64,000 nt of DNA from Pomacea canaliculata (Eukaryota > Mollusca > Gastropoda > Architaenioglossa > Ampullariidae): positions 4,676,016-4,740,015 of the forward strand of contig NC_037590.1 in the NCBI RefSeq assembly GCF_003073045.1, read 5' to 3'. Both the position numbers and the translations under genes were made by a program. Below, one piece after another: positions 47,501 to 58,152 of this stretch. Every line of letters begins with the position of its first letter. Within the stretch, counting starts at the first letter, position 1. The notes below the pieces were generated by a model. The model was not told the origin of the DNA. It ran no database searches and saw only the letters and a program-made list of their open reading frames with translations.

Positions 47501-48349
47501 CACACACGTTTTCTGGTAAAGGTGGCTTTGTTTTAACTGATTCCAACTCTAGGCTTTTCTTCAGTTGATGAACAGAAGTGAAGTCCACATTTTTTACTGT
47601 ATTACAGATCTTTTGAAGGCCAATGATGCCTAACCCTGGAACATGTAAAAGTTCAGGCAGAGAAGAAAAATTTCCATTCCGTTCCCTGTACTTGACTATA
47701 GCAACAGCCTTTTGGTTGTTCAAAAGTCGAATGAATTGCAGTTCTTCTGTGGTGCATTTATTGAAGATATCTAGAATCCTTGTCTTCTCATCTGCTGTAA
47801 AAATTTCCTCAAAGACGTGTTCTGATGCTTTGGATGTTTTTGTAGACATGAGACGAATCGGCTTACTGAGAATCCTCTGATAAAACAGACGATTTTAATT
47901 AGTTACAAAATGATAAATATGCTTAATGAAATTAACAACTTTATTAATCTCGATGCAAAATTAAACTTGGGAAGTGTGCTCAGTTGAAAAAAAAATTCAA
48001 GTTTTGTTAGTACATGTTCTGGCATGGACAAAATGCTGGGAGCGTTTAAGGACTGTTGACACAATAAAACCATTTATACATTAGAAGCTGGTATCATTTC
48101 TTTTTGGATTTCGGTAAATTAACAACGCTCAGTCTTTCCTTCATTCACACAAAAGATACTAAGTAACACTGTCAGAACTCCAAGTATTAAAACTGTACAA
48201 GTATTTTTACTTTCTCTTTAAACATTGTATGCAATGTAAGGGATGTATGCAATGTTAGGGATATTTCATTGTCACATGACCGTACGAAGTGAAAGATTTC
48301 GGGTACATACCCGCAAAAGGCTATTGCAGAAAGTATAGTTTCCCCACAT
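44511..48349 (-). CDS. TEFM: Transcription elongation factor, mitochondrial
   Basis: This factor binds mitochondrial RNA polymerase (POLRMT) and promotes processive transcription, including readthrough at conserved sequence block II. Exons, 5' to 3': 48311-48349, 47508-47876, 45456-45605, 44511-44960 (1,008 nt, 335 aa; human is about 360). The start MWGNYTFCNSLLRRILSKPI is Arg-rich with no acidic residue, as expected of a mitochondrial presequence. Residues ~40-110 hold the helix-hairpin-helix region (LLNNQKAVAIVKYRERNG, LPELLHVPGLGIIGLQKI). The C-terminal half is the RNase H-like fold (CVGFAHMTRDMTLESWSLLP; LPKADIYVLES; LMEAMLVTLLNPDL). This matches remembered human TEFM (WAHLDRKLTVLDWQ; PKADFYVLE). 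The exon 2 donor used here (AAC|GTGTGT) is the one that keeps frame; a stronger-looking GTAATT 7 bp on does not. The intron after exon 2 carries a LINE fragment. Confidence 0.87.
46672..47092 (+). mobile_element. 5'-truncated LINE in TEFM intron
   Basis: On the plus strand it reads [19 protein letters not shown], then LKTHLFHKHYS-stop. A 3' UTR with the hairpin-like TAAGCGCTAAGAGCATG segment follows, ending CGCTTTACAAATTTTGCATT and an ATT-rich tail. It is intact over the last ~40 codons and antisense to TEFM. Confidence 0.8.
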
Positions 48350-48430
48350 CTTGAGAAAACGTTAATGATTTTGTTGTGAGATCATTTACTACCTTCATCA
48401 GAAACGGGTGCGAGAGTGATTTCCCTTTAT

Positions 48431-48494
48431 ACCGGAAACCGTAGACAGCAGTTATATGTGACGTCATCAAAACATGGGGGAGGTCAGCTGACCT
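48431..48494 (-). promoter_or_regulatory. TEFM promoter motifs: ETS, CRE and AGGTCA palindrome
   Basis: Upstream of the TEFM start codon lie ACCGGAAA (48431-48438, ETS/GABP type), the perfect CRE palindrome TGACGTCA (48459-48466) and the 14-bp perfect palindrome AGGTCAGCTGACCT (48481-48494, containing CAGCTG). ETS and CRE sites are common in promoters of nuclear genes for mitochondrial proteins. They sit 82-145 bp from the ATG, in a region bounded by a transposon end at 48506. Function is inferred from motifs only. Confidence 0.6.
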
Positions 48495-49204
48495 ACAATC
48501 GCTTGGACCCGGTTGCATTGCTCGGGCGTAGCTAGTCCCCTGCTAGTCCCGACTAAACCCCCTTATACCCGACTAGCTAGTCTCCTCACTTACGCCGGTT
48601 GCACTGCTCTGGACTAGGCTCGCGACTAGCCACGTCCGAACTAGTAACTACGGACTAAGGGTTTTACAAAAACCTTCACGGGCTTCCACCGCGAAACGAA
48701 ATTTTCACACGGGAGATCACTCTAATTTCGAAAATGTCAGATGCTAAAGTGAAAGACAAATTGAAAAATAAAACGTCTATGGATTAATAGTGACAGTCGC
48801 TGCAAATCAGACTTTGCTCTTGTAAAAATTTCGAACGGACTACAACTAAAAGAAGCAGCGGAAAGATGTGGTGAGGACGGTGTGTGCCCAGTCGTCGGCA
48901 GAACGATCAATGCATGAGGTAAATAAACTGCTTTAAGTTTTTTGCATGTAAACAACCACAAAAGTAATGCATAAAAATAGTTTTTTTTGGATAGGTGGAA
49001 TCAATTTGGAAAATAAAGTATCGCTCTGGCTGACACAGGTTGCAATTTGTTATTTTCAGGCAATGAAGAAATGCTCCGCGAGTGATAAACAATGTCCACA
49101 ATGTAAAGCTGCCCTGTACAAAATGAAGTCCACAACCTCAGATTGCAGAGTAGATTGATGCAATCCTAAATTATGTTTGGGTTGCATAATCATGATATGT
49201 TTCA

Positions 49205-49425
49205 ATAACATGTTACTCTCAGCTCTTGTTATTTAGTTCCTCTTTGTTTTCTGTATTTGAATTTATTCTTTGTTAGTACTGTTGTGTATTCTTTTATAGT
49301 TCATGTTATTTGTTTTCCTGTTCCTCGCATGTTGTCCATGTTTGGTTCTTGTTCTTAAGAGCTAAGAGCAAGCTCCTTAGGAGGGTATGTGCTTTACAAA
49401 TTTTGCATTTATCATTATTAATCCA
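49205..49425 (+). mobile_element. LINE 3' UTR fragment nested in the Harbinger element
   Basis: The sequence matches the last ~220 bp of the LINE at 46672 (ATGTTACTCTCAGCTCTTG, GCTAAGAGCAAGCTCCTTAGG, GCTTTACAAATTTTGCATTT). There is no coding part. Its nesting dates it after the Harbinger insertion, or it was carried with it. Confidence 0.75.
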
Positions 49426-50529
49426 AGTTTCAATGGCGTTGAACACATCAGTTACTAAAAAATATTTAAACTCTCTGTTATTTGATCATTCTTGTCTATT
49501 TATAGCCAATGTCTTGAATCATGGCAGTTTTTTTTAAACAATGTTAATAGTTCTTAAATATTAATGTAATTTTTATTTTACTTTATATTGAAACTTTATA
49601 GTTGAAACTTACTAGCTGTAGTTCTTTTTTGTGTTGATTCAGTTAACTTTTCAGTCTTAAGTCCTCATGGCTGAATGTGTATTAGATCATGTCACTGTTA
49701 GTCAGCATTCAAGTATTGGTTGATGAATTGAGTGCAACATGTATGTCTGTTATGCTGCATGGTACCAACATTCTAACATGTTAACATGCACATATTTTAT
49801 GAGGAAAGAAAAAAGAAAGTGCAAGAATCCTAAATCCTTGTCTTGAAAAAGGAGTTGACAGTTGTTGTATATATAAAATTTTTTTGTTTTTTTGCAATCA
49901 TTAAAAGTAAATTCTGCCGTACGCTATGTATTAGTTTTCATTCTGGTCAGCAGCAAGCGAGAAATGTCATGTTACTGCTCTCTCCCCCTATTGAAATGAG
50001 CTCAGGACTATTCAATAGCAGTTCAAGTGGTCCCTCTCTACTTTATTCAGGTGATAATGAAAATTGTTCAGTTGAAAAGGTGAATCCAGGTACAAACATA
50101 ATTGTAGTTCATGTAATCTGTTTTTTGCATATTATGTATTATAAATGAAATATTTGTCAGTACGCAGTCTTGTAATTGCCATCTCAGACATGTCCCACCT
50201 AGAGGAGCAGTGAACCACTTTAGATCCCTCCAACATGAGTGACCATGTCAGGAGCTAGTCGGCATACTTCTAGGGGTCATCAAGACAAGAATGCCACTTG
50301 ACCATGGCAAAGTGGTGGTCCAACAGAGGGGAAAAAAACATGTGCACACTAAAATCTATAGTATACACCTGTAAACGCTAAGAACTACAGTATTTACATG
50401 TAGGCTCCAAAACCTACAATGTGTGCATACTGAGCCACACAGATATTTAAAACTAAGACAAAACTATTTTCATTGAAAAAATCTCTTTTACTGTAAAAAA
50501 AATATTATACAAAGAAAAAATTGCTTGAA

Positions 50530-50727
50530 TTATCTGGCTTCATACAAATTTAAATCACTTTCTAGAAGCACATCTATTTCCCAGTTGGTACCCTCTTCAT
50601 CGTAAGCCCTGATAGGGAAAGTGTCACAAAGAATTACACGACTTCCATCATCTGGTCCCTGCTGCAACACTTGTGGAAATGAAAGTCCCTCTGTGCTGCA
50701 ACATTCCAGAATCAGGGAAACATACAC
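50530..50727 (-). other. Possible last exon of a Harbinger-borne gene, unknown family
   Basis: A good acceptor (ATTACTAATACAG) opens an uninterrupted frame of about 65 codons ending in a stop, containing LSFPQVLQQGPDDGSRVIL and WEIDVLLESDLNLYEAR. I do not recognise the family. Its place inside the transposon suggests a second element-encoded protein or a captured exon. Confidence 0.35.
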
Positions 50728-51882
50728 TGTATTAGTAATAATGAGTGAGGATGGTGACCATACAAGAAAATCATGTTCCAGTAAGGAACATTTGAAGCTG
50801 TTCCTGGGTAAAATAACTAGGTGTTGTGTTTAGTTTAAAGCTCCCACTGTTTGGGGATATTCACCATCCAAAATCATCAACACTTTTGTTTCTACCTTTC
50901 ATGGTGATGGGACTTTTGACCTCCACACATCCCTTCCCACAGTAATCACACCTTCCTATACCATTAATCAAATACATTATTTAAAACTAGTCCTGTGTTG
51001 CATATTTGAAACTCTTTATGAACTTTCACCAGGACATCTTTATACAAAAGCTTTTAAAATTACTGACAAGGCTGGCTGCTCTACATATATGACAAACACT
51101 GTGCATGTTTGAGGCTGTTATTCATCCAGCCTTCATCTTAAACCTCTAGGAGGACTTATGCTGATCACAAGTTTTGCTTAATCTGATTAAAAAGACATGT
51201 CTTAATTTTAACTTTGAAATTCTGCATACAAATAAATTGTACTTTACCATCAAATATTAAAGCTCTAGGAGAAGGATCTGTGAATAAGGGATTCTTGCTT
51301 TGTTCTTGCACTTAAGGCTGGTTGACCTCCATAAAGTTCAACATCATGATTATCATCATGCTCATCATACAGAATGCATACCATACTTGTGCAATACTAT
51401 GCATGCCATGATGATAACTATAGCTCTCTTTGGACTGTACCTGCAAATAGGCAAAAAGGAATCATATATTCTGCATCTTTATACAAATGACATGGGCACA
51501 CAACAACTGCTTAACCTAGAAAATGATAGTAACCAAATTAATAACAAAACTGAACAGTATACGTGAGAAAAAGCTTAGATGTAGGTGCATAAATATATGT
51601 TAATATATTTCTTTAGGGGAAACATGGCTTGAAAGGTGTGCATGTATTATACATGCAAAAGCTTTACTGAAGAAACACATGTGAACACATTCAAACATGT
51701 CCATTACTTTCAGCTCTTTGTTATTTGTGCAAAATATAATATATTAATTTATTAACACATAAGACACTTACTTGAAAAAAAAACATAAGGCAGTTATGAT
51801 AATTTTCTCTTCCTTCATTTGGACATAATATTCAAATATAATGTAAAAATATTGTTTCCAAAACTTATAACTCCAATATAAT

Positions 51883-52235
51883 TTAGTATGACATACCTTG
51901 ATGTTTCTTTGAAAGGCAAGGAAGGTGTCTTTTCAGCATGTTCAATTGTTTCTTGAGTTTATCGCGTGACGTATCAAGGATGTATACTTTATAAGCTCGG
52001 TACAGCTTTGACTCGGTCAAAATCCTGGTGTCATGACTGTTTCCAGAATACTTAACAACACAGTTAATTATATTTATGCCACTATCACAAACTAGCTGTA
52101 CATTTATTGAATGATAACCATTTTTATTTACAAATTCACTTTCGTGTTCAGACGGTATTTTTACATGGATGTCATTTACGCACTCAAACACGCTTGGAAT
52201 TCCAGCGATTGCGTAAAATTATGATTTCTGCTTTT
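51883..52235 (-). pseudogene. Harbinger-like transposase fragment
   Basis: The fragment contains HVKIPSEHESEFVNKNGYHS, INVQLVCDSG and KYSGNSHDTRIL, the central conserved part of PIF/Harbinger DDE nucleases. The usual first catalytic motif (I-D-G-T-H) reads V-N-D-I-H, so the first Asp appears replaced by Asn with a neighbouring Asp. The second catalytic Asp (VCDSG) is present. After RILTESKLYRAY the resemblance fades and a GT donor follows, so the third catalytic part is not found. An in-frame upstream start is not obvious. Probably inactive. Confidence 0.75.
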
Positions 52236-52750
52236 TTTTCATCCCTCTGGCTAGGTATTTTATTTATTTAGACGATTTGTAAAGAGCCTTAGAAACACGG
52301 TGAATTGTTAGAGAAACTGTCAACTTATGCGCGTTGATCGTATCTCCTGAAACTGTTTCAAAACATCCCGAAGAATAGAATCGAAAGCGTGACTCCGAAG
52401 GCTCGCTTTCGCTGTATTTTGTTATAGTTCACGATAACGATTAACAAGTTTAAGGTCAATTTTGTAAAAGTATATAACTTTCATCTACCAAAAACAAGTT
52501 TCACATCGTCGTCCCACGTTTCTTCTGTAAAATTTATAAACGAAAACCGAGTTGCTGTGGACGCTCGTAAGTTAGTCACTTGCTAGTCGGCAGCTACGCC
52601 AACCCCCTGGTTGGACTAAAGTTACGCCCGAGCTGCGGACTAAAATTCGCCTAGTCGGGAGCAGTGCAACGGTCGTAAATTTAGTCGGGTACTATACCCC
52701 TGCTACGTCCAGACTAAGGCCTTACGCCCGAGCAATGCAACCGGGTCTTG

Positions 52751-53918
52751 GTCGCTGAAATGCAGATGAGCTGGATCAGAGTCTCTGACTGACTTAAGAT
52801 AAGAGATGAGTGTACGTACGTAAAGCCAAATAAGGACAGAAACGTCACTAGCCGAATGATATTTTAAAAACACTTCAGCTGACGGCTAATACTTATAGCC
52901 ATCTATAGCTATAGACGCGTGGGTCTTGCTGTGCGTGTTGCCCATGTCAAATTACCACGCACCTATTAACTTACCTCAGCAATCAGCTGACCGAACTATT
53001 CATGCATCACAAAATCCTTCCGGTCTAAATTAGGGTTCAAGCGATCGCTGTGGTAGAGCAAATGGCTGAAAAGGGGAAAACCAAATATATGCTAAGTTGA
53101 AGGTCAAGAAGCCAAGGCGAGATGGCACACTAGTAAATCGAGACACAATTAAACCTAGCAAAACGAGTTCTCGCTTCTCCACCATCTTTGTTTCAAAGAC
53201 AAATTTGAAGAAAAGAAGCAGTTGAAAAAAGGATTTTAAAGACGACACAGCTCGACATTACTTCCTATGTAAATATAGGAAACGTTGAAATGTAGCAAAT
53301 TAGTCATCAGCAACATTAAATTTTCTCTTCCTTATAGCTGCCACCTGTTCCATTTTAGACATAGGGTGCTTATAATTTCAGCAAGCACAGTGTTTACTTC
53401 TCCAGAGTATTCACTAACGGCAAAATTTACGACTTCGATCTTAAGGATTATGGCTTATTTCACGATCTGTTATTAGGATGTCATTGTTACATCACGAACT
53501 TGTATTACTGGTCTGCTTGCAGACGATTTTTTTCATGTTTACTACTAAAACGATGCTTGTTTGTACAAAGCTTCCGGTTGAGTCACATTCTTTGTTTAGG
53601 CTGTCCGAGAGTAACAGCGGAGATTTTCGTAAGAGGCTAAGAGTTGATCTTGGCAGACAGACAGCAATCCACTTATACACGTCCGTGGTTACATCGAGTC
53701 ACCGTTGTATAACTTTGCCATATACGGGTAGTCAGAAAGTTTATCAGCACCATATTTAGCAAGCTTGCAGCGCCTTTCCGAGAAGCATATTGACCTGTCT
53801 CTCGATAAAAACTGTACCCGACTAAAGTATAGGCTCAGAAAGAGACGTAACTGTGAACTCGGTGAGACTACTCCGCTTGTCCCTCCTGTTTCTGCTTGCG
53901 TGCAGTTCGTTGAGAAAC
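52751..53918. other. Region upstream of the actin-like gene
   Basis: No gene is recognised. The last part (53881-53904) has a pyrimidine tract ending TGCGTGCAG directly before the actin start codon, which looks like the acceptor of a 5' UTR intron, a common feature of actin genes. The transcription start is not identifiable. Confidence 0.45.
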
Positions 53919-55772
53919 ATGAGTAACGACGTTGCAGCCGTGATAATCGACAATGGAACCGGAATGTGCAAAGCTGGGATTGCTGGGGATGACGCCCCTA
54001 GAGCTGTTTTCCCGTCTGTTGTCGGCAGAATTCGTCATCGTCAGGTATTTTAGAGTGAAATAGATATTGGAGTAGCCAAATGAAGGACTGAACGATAGAT
54101 GAAAATATTTTTTTTTCTTATTTATGGAAACCTATGGTGTTTGTAGATGGATAGGTGGATTGAAGAGAGATGAAGTAAAATAAGATTTATTTTTAGTTTT
54201 CAGAAAATTTTCTTCAGGGCAATAAAAAAGAAGTAATTACGCTGCACAACCACAAACAGAAAATTATGTATTAGGGAAAAAAAAGGTTTTGTTAGAATAT
54301 GTTCTGTCTCCTTTAGTTACTTTCACAGAGTATAAACAGCTGTTTCTCTATGTTTTTCATCGGAGTAAAGCATATTTTTTGTGCACCTAATTACAAAAAG
54401 GCGGACTTGTGGTGACTCAGAGTATCAGTGTCATGCACACTTGAATTACACACATTGCAAAAGTGTTAACACAACGTGGCGAAACTACAGCTTGACCAAA
54501 CAAAGCAGGCTAATTCCTAAGTAGATAATTTTGTATGATGTTATAAATATCAAAATGGCCGGTGGAGGAAAAAAATGTTCCCCACCCCAGGTCCATATGT
54601 ATGATATTTGCAATCATGCATATATGTATATCTGTACACACGATTGTCTATCGATAAGTAAAAGTAAGTAAAACTTAATTGACGACTCTCACCAGAAAAC
54701 ACTAGAAAACAATAACAAGTCTGTTAGAATAAACTATATAATGGACAAATTTCTCCAAAGATGACATGTTTCTTGGCAGGACGTGACGATGGAGGTAAAA
54801 GACGTCTACGTTGGAGACGAGGCCCAGAGCAAGCGGGATATCCTTACCCTCAAGTACCCCATCGAGCACGGCATTGTCACCAACTGGGATGACATGGAGA
54901 AGATCTGGCAACACATCTTCGACAACGAGCTGCACATGGCTCCCGAAGAACACCCCGTTCTGCTGACAGAGGCTCCCTTCAATCCCATGGCCAACCGCGA
55001 GAAGATGACTCAGATCATGTTTGAGACCTTCAACTCTCCAGCCATGTACATCGCCATCCAGGCCGTGCTGTCGCTATACGCTTCCGGTCGTCAAAGTGGC
55101 ATCGTGCTGGACTCTGGTGATGGTGTGTCCCACGCTGTTCCGATCAACGAGGGCTATGCTTTGAAAAAAATATAATGCGTCTGAATTTGGACGGTCGCGA
55201 TCTGACCGACAACCTGATGAAGATGCTGACCGAGCGAGGCTACAGCTTCACTTCCGCCGCTGACCGCGAGACTTGTGCGCGACATCAAAGAGAAGCTGTG
55301 CTACGTGGCACTGGACTTTGAGCAGGAAATGCAGATTGCTTCCTCATCCCTGGAGAAGAGCTATGAGCTGCCTGACGGACAGGTCATCACCGTTGGCAAC
55401 GAACGTTTCCGCTGTCCAGAGGCACTGTTCCAGCCCTCCTTAGCCGGCGTGGAGTCCTCGGGCATCCATGAAATTATCTTCAACTGCATCATGAAATGCG
55501 ACTCAAATATCCAGAAAAACCTCTTTGCAAACACTGTGCTTTCGGGTGGCACAACTATGCACCCGGGAGTCGCCGAAAGACTACAAAAGGAAATGGCTTC
55601 TTTGGCTCCAGCAGGTACGACAGCCAAGATCATCGCACTCCAGGAGCGAAACTTTTCTGCCTTTAAAGGCGGGTCTAGTCTGGCATCTCTGCCTTTATTC
55701 CAGCAGATGTGGATTTCCAAAGCAGAATACGACGAATCTGGCCCATCCATTGTTCACAAGAAATGTTTGTAA
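53919..55772 (+). pseudogene. Divergent actin, two exons, frame broken twice
   Basis: Actin is the ATP-binding filament protein. Exon 1 (53919-54044) encodes [20 protein letters not shown] to GRIRHRQ. Exon 2 (54780-55772) encodes the rest to IVHKKCL-stop; together about 372 codons against the usual 375-376. Phosphate loops ([21 protein letters not shown]) and YPIEHG are kept. Divergence is strong in the DNase I-binding loop ([16 protein letters not shown], two residues shorter), in [17 protein letters not shown] and at the C-terminus (KKCL for RKCF). Near 55165-55175 the PHA codons are replaced by an A-run with net loss of one base, and near 55271-55277 one base is gained, so ~105 bp are out of frame with an immediate stop. 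It may be a decaying paralogue, or the lengths may be assembly errors. The intron argues against a processed copy. Confidence 0.82.
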
Positions 55773-55868
55773 GAGATGTTTCACAGACACTTGCGTACAC
55801 GTAGACGCCTGTTCCTTACAAACAACTCCTCCTCTTGTGTAGGCCTGTATACATTTGATGATTTTACT

Positions 55869-55887
55869 AATAAAAATACACAATAAA
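55869..55887 (+). terminator. Actin-like gene poly(A) signals
   Basis: Two AATAAA hexamers (55869-55874 and 55882-55887) lie about 100 bp after the stop codon, a normal place for a short 3' UTR. Confidence 0.55.
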
Positions 55888-58152
55888 TGTCAAAAATAAT
55901 TCCCCAGTAAACATACATCTGTCAGTCCCTACTATTATCTAAGATATCAAATTTTAACACAGTTCTGAAAGAAATTCTCTCTTGGTTGAAGATCAAACAT
56001 AAAATTAAAGAAGTTTATATTCTGGCACAACACACAATGTCCCTTCACTCGCTGTGTCTCCTTGGGAAGTGAATCGCTGGTCCGCAACAGTTAATTTACA
56101 TCGTCTTTTCCCTTTCTTATTCCACTATCTTAAAAAAAACCACCAAACAAACCCGATTAGTCATTCAATAGGTGTGGCTCATCCACCCTGGCTGTGTATC
56201 CTTATGTCACCTTTCTGTGACAATATGACAATTGGGGAATATTAAATTAGTAGTATAGTGAATTGAACTCTGAATGATTATTATATTTTAAGTGAATGTA
56301 TTTTTTGATAGTTTTATCTGTGAATTTATATATATATATTGGTGTGGTGAGTCAGACTTTGCCAAACTTCAACAAGTGCGGCAACCGGGAAAAGACTTGT
56401 CTCGATGTTCTTTCATGATGGAAATTCTGAGAGAACTGAAGGAGTAGGCATCAAAGTGTTTTTCTACAGAAGTGAGCTGTAACGAAAGACTTTCATCGTA
56501 AAAGGGGGTCTTTACTGTTTTAATGTGTTAACCATTTTGTTACTGAACAATTTTCTGATAATATATAATAATTTTAAATTCATGTTGATGTTCTCTATTT
56601 TGTTCGAAAGTAACTTCAGAGTTGCATGTGACAGCATTAATGGAGGTGAATCCAGAATTTTGTAGTTTAATGTATTGCTACTTCGGACGAGATAAGTATT
56701 GTTATTATTTCTTCTATATTTTTAAAATCTATTATTATGTATGTGTAGTTGCCCTCTGGGATAAAGTGTTATCTTATCTGCTATCTCTATGTTAAAGTCG
56801 TTTTTTGTGATACCTTACTGTTTTCATGGCTAGCAAATTCGATCCAAATGCTGTTACTGAAGCTAATCCTGCCCCTTAGAAGCTGATGAAAATGTCTTTT
56901 AGAGAAAGAACTTTCTGAAAAGCTGAAGGGGTACGCAGGAAAACTTCAGATATAGACAGCTGAAGCTAAGTTACTAGCTACAGAACTAGGTTTGACAGGA
57001 GAAAAACTTGTCAAGCAGAGTTAAGTGATCATTATGAGTAGAGGTACACAAAGAAAGAAAAAAAGAAAAAAGACTTCTAATGAAAGTAGGAAAACAAAGA
57101 AAACTTCAGTCAGAAGAGGTGGTAGCAACTAAGGGTATATCACTGGGTTTAACTGTCCTTTCATAAACCCATAAAAAAATGGCTAGTCGTACTATTGTTG
57201 CTGTCAAGGACCAGGCTTAGCATCCTTGGTTACGTTGTATGATGTCCGGCAGTGCTCTCCAGGCTGACATAGGTTCCTCACAAGAATATTAACATATCAC
57301 ACAGATTTTACTAGACATATGTGGGAGCTACACCCCTTGAACACAAATACACCAGATCACCTAATAATCCACCGAGAACATAATTGACGACATAATCAGA
57401 CACTGAGATACTTGTCTCCTTCGTAGATGTATTCTGTGAAAGGATTATCATCATAAGGGATTCCCAAAAGTTCATAAGAATATATACGAGTTGCCTGCAT
57501 TACATATAAAAAAAAAACCTGTCTACCCACAGTGTCGATTGTTTCAAAGTTCTCACTAAACCACACATTCAGCCCCTTGAAACAAGCTCATACTTGCATG
57601 TAAACTTGCATGTCGTCCCGTCTACACGCGCACGGGCACACAGAATGTTTATTTCATAAACTGAAAATTTCTTTCCAAGAAATAGAGATAAACGAAAAGG
57701 TTTGTAAATATGGTTATTGTATAATTTTTATTTCCTCTACTACTAATTATGTGAATATACTATTAAACAAACTTAATACAAATAACTCAAACTGTTAGGA
57801 CTACACCAGTCCATGCCATATACATCAATATTGAAATAGAATTAGTATATCCCCTCCGGCTGTTATGAGACAAAATCATATGCCAAGGAAAACAAACGCT
57901 GGATTTGAAGGAAAAGGCTAACAGAGGACTCGATATGATACCTGTGAACTTTTGTAAATAGGAAAAATAAATGAACTCTGCCTAAGAGGAGATTTGAACA
58001 CAAAGCACCCGATCCTCGCGTTGTTACTGCCAATTACCTTTGCACCATTGGACTGTTCCAACGTAGGGAAAGGGTATCTTCAGTGCTCATATAGATGGCT
58101 ATCTACAGTGTCAGCAACATACATCAATGTTTGTAAATAGAAGAGCTTTAAC
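55888..58152. other. Intergenic, with a coding-like remnant
   Basis: AT-rich sequence between the actin-like gene and the TRPV-like gene, which converge. At about 56829-57130 a plus-strand stretch begins MASKFDPNAVTEANPAP-stop. It then shows, in shifting frames, EKLKGYAGKLQI and TELGLTGEKL followed by a Lys-rich run, so it looks like a decayed coding sequence of unknown family. A SINE-like fragment lies near 57975. Confidence 0.4.
57975..58060 (-). mobile_element. tRNA-like SINE head
   Basis: The minus strand reads CAATGGTGCAAAGGTAATTGG, then GTGTTCAAATCTCC about 30 bp later. These resemble RNA polymerase III A and B boxes. No clear body or tail is defined. Confidence 0.45.

Larger units (their letters stand above)
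48506..52747 (-). mobile_element. PIF/Harbinger-type DNA transposon, decayed
   Basis: A 4,242-bp element has perfect 25-bp terminal inverted repeats (both start GACCCGGTTGCATTGCTCGG inward) and a 3-bp duplication TTG on each side (48503-48505 and 52748-52750). Subterminal blocks such as GGTTGCACTGCTC and GACTAGGC are also inverted between the ends. The minus strand carries a DDE_Tnp_4-like transposase fragment (51883 to about 52235). The 3-bp duplication and transposase type fit PIF/Harbinger. A LINE tail lies inside. The rest of the ~4 kb interior (about 48720-51880) has only short open frames and no clear third catalytic residue. Confidence 0.85.

Noticed and set aside
49059-49160. QCPQCKAALYKMKST frame as a zinc-binding protein exon
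   Set aside because: Too short, with no partner exon in phase; left as unexplained transposon interior.
53853-53918. In-frame extension before actin ([21 protein letters not shown]) that looks like a signal peptide
   Set aside because: There is no ATG at its start, and the stretch ends in a pyrimidine-rich tract plus AG that is better read as a 5' UTR splice acceptor. Secreted actin would be without precedent.
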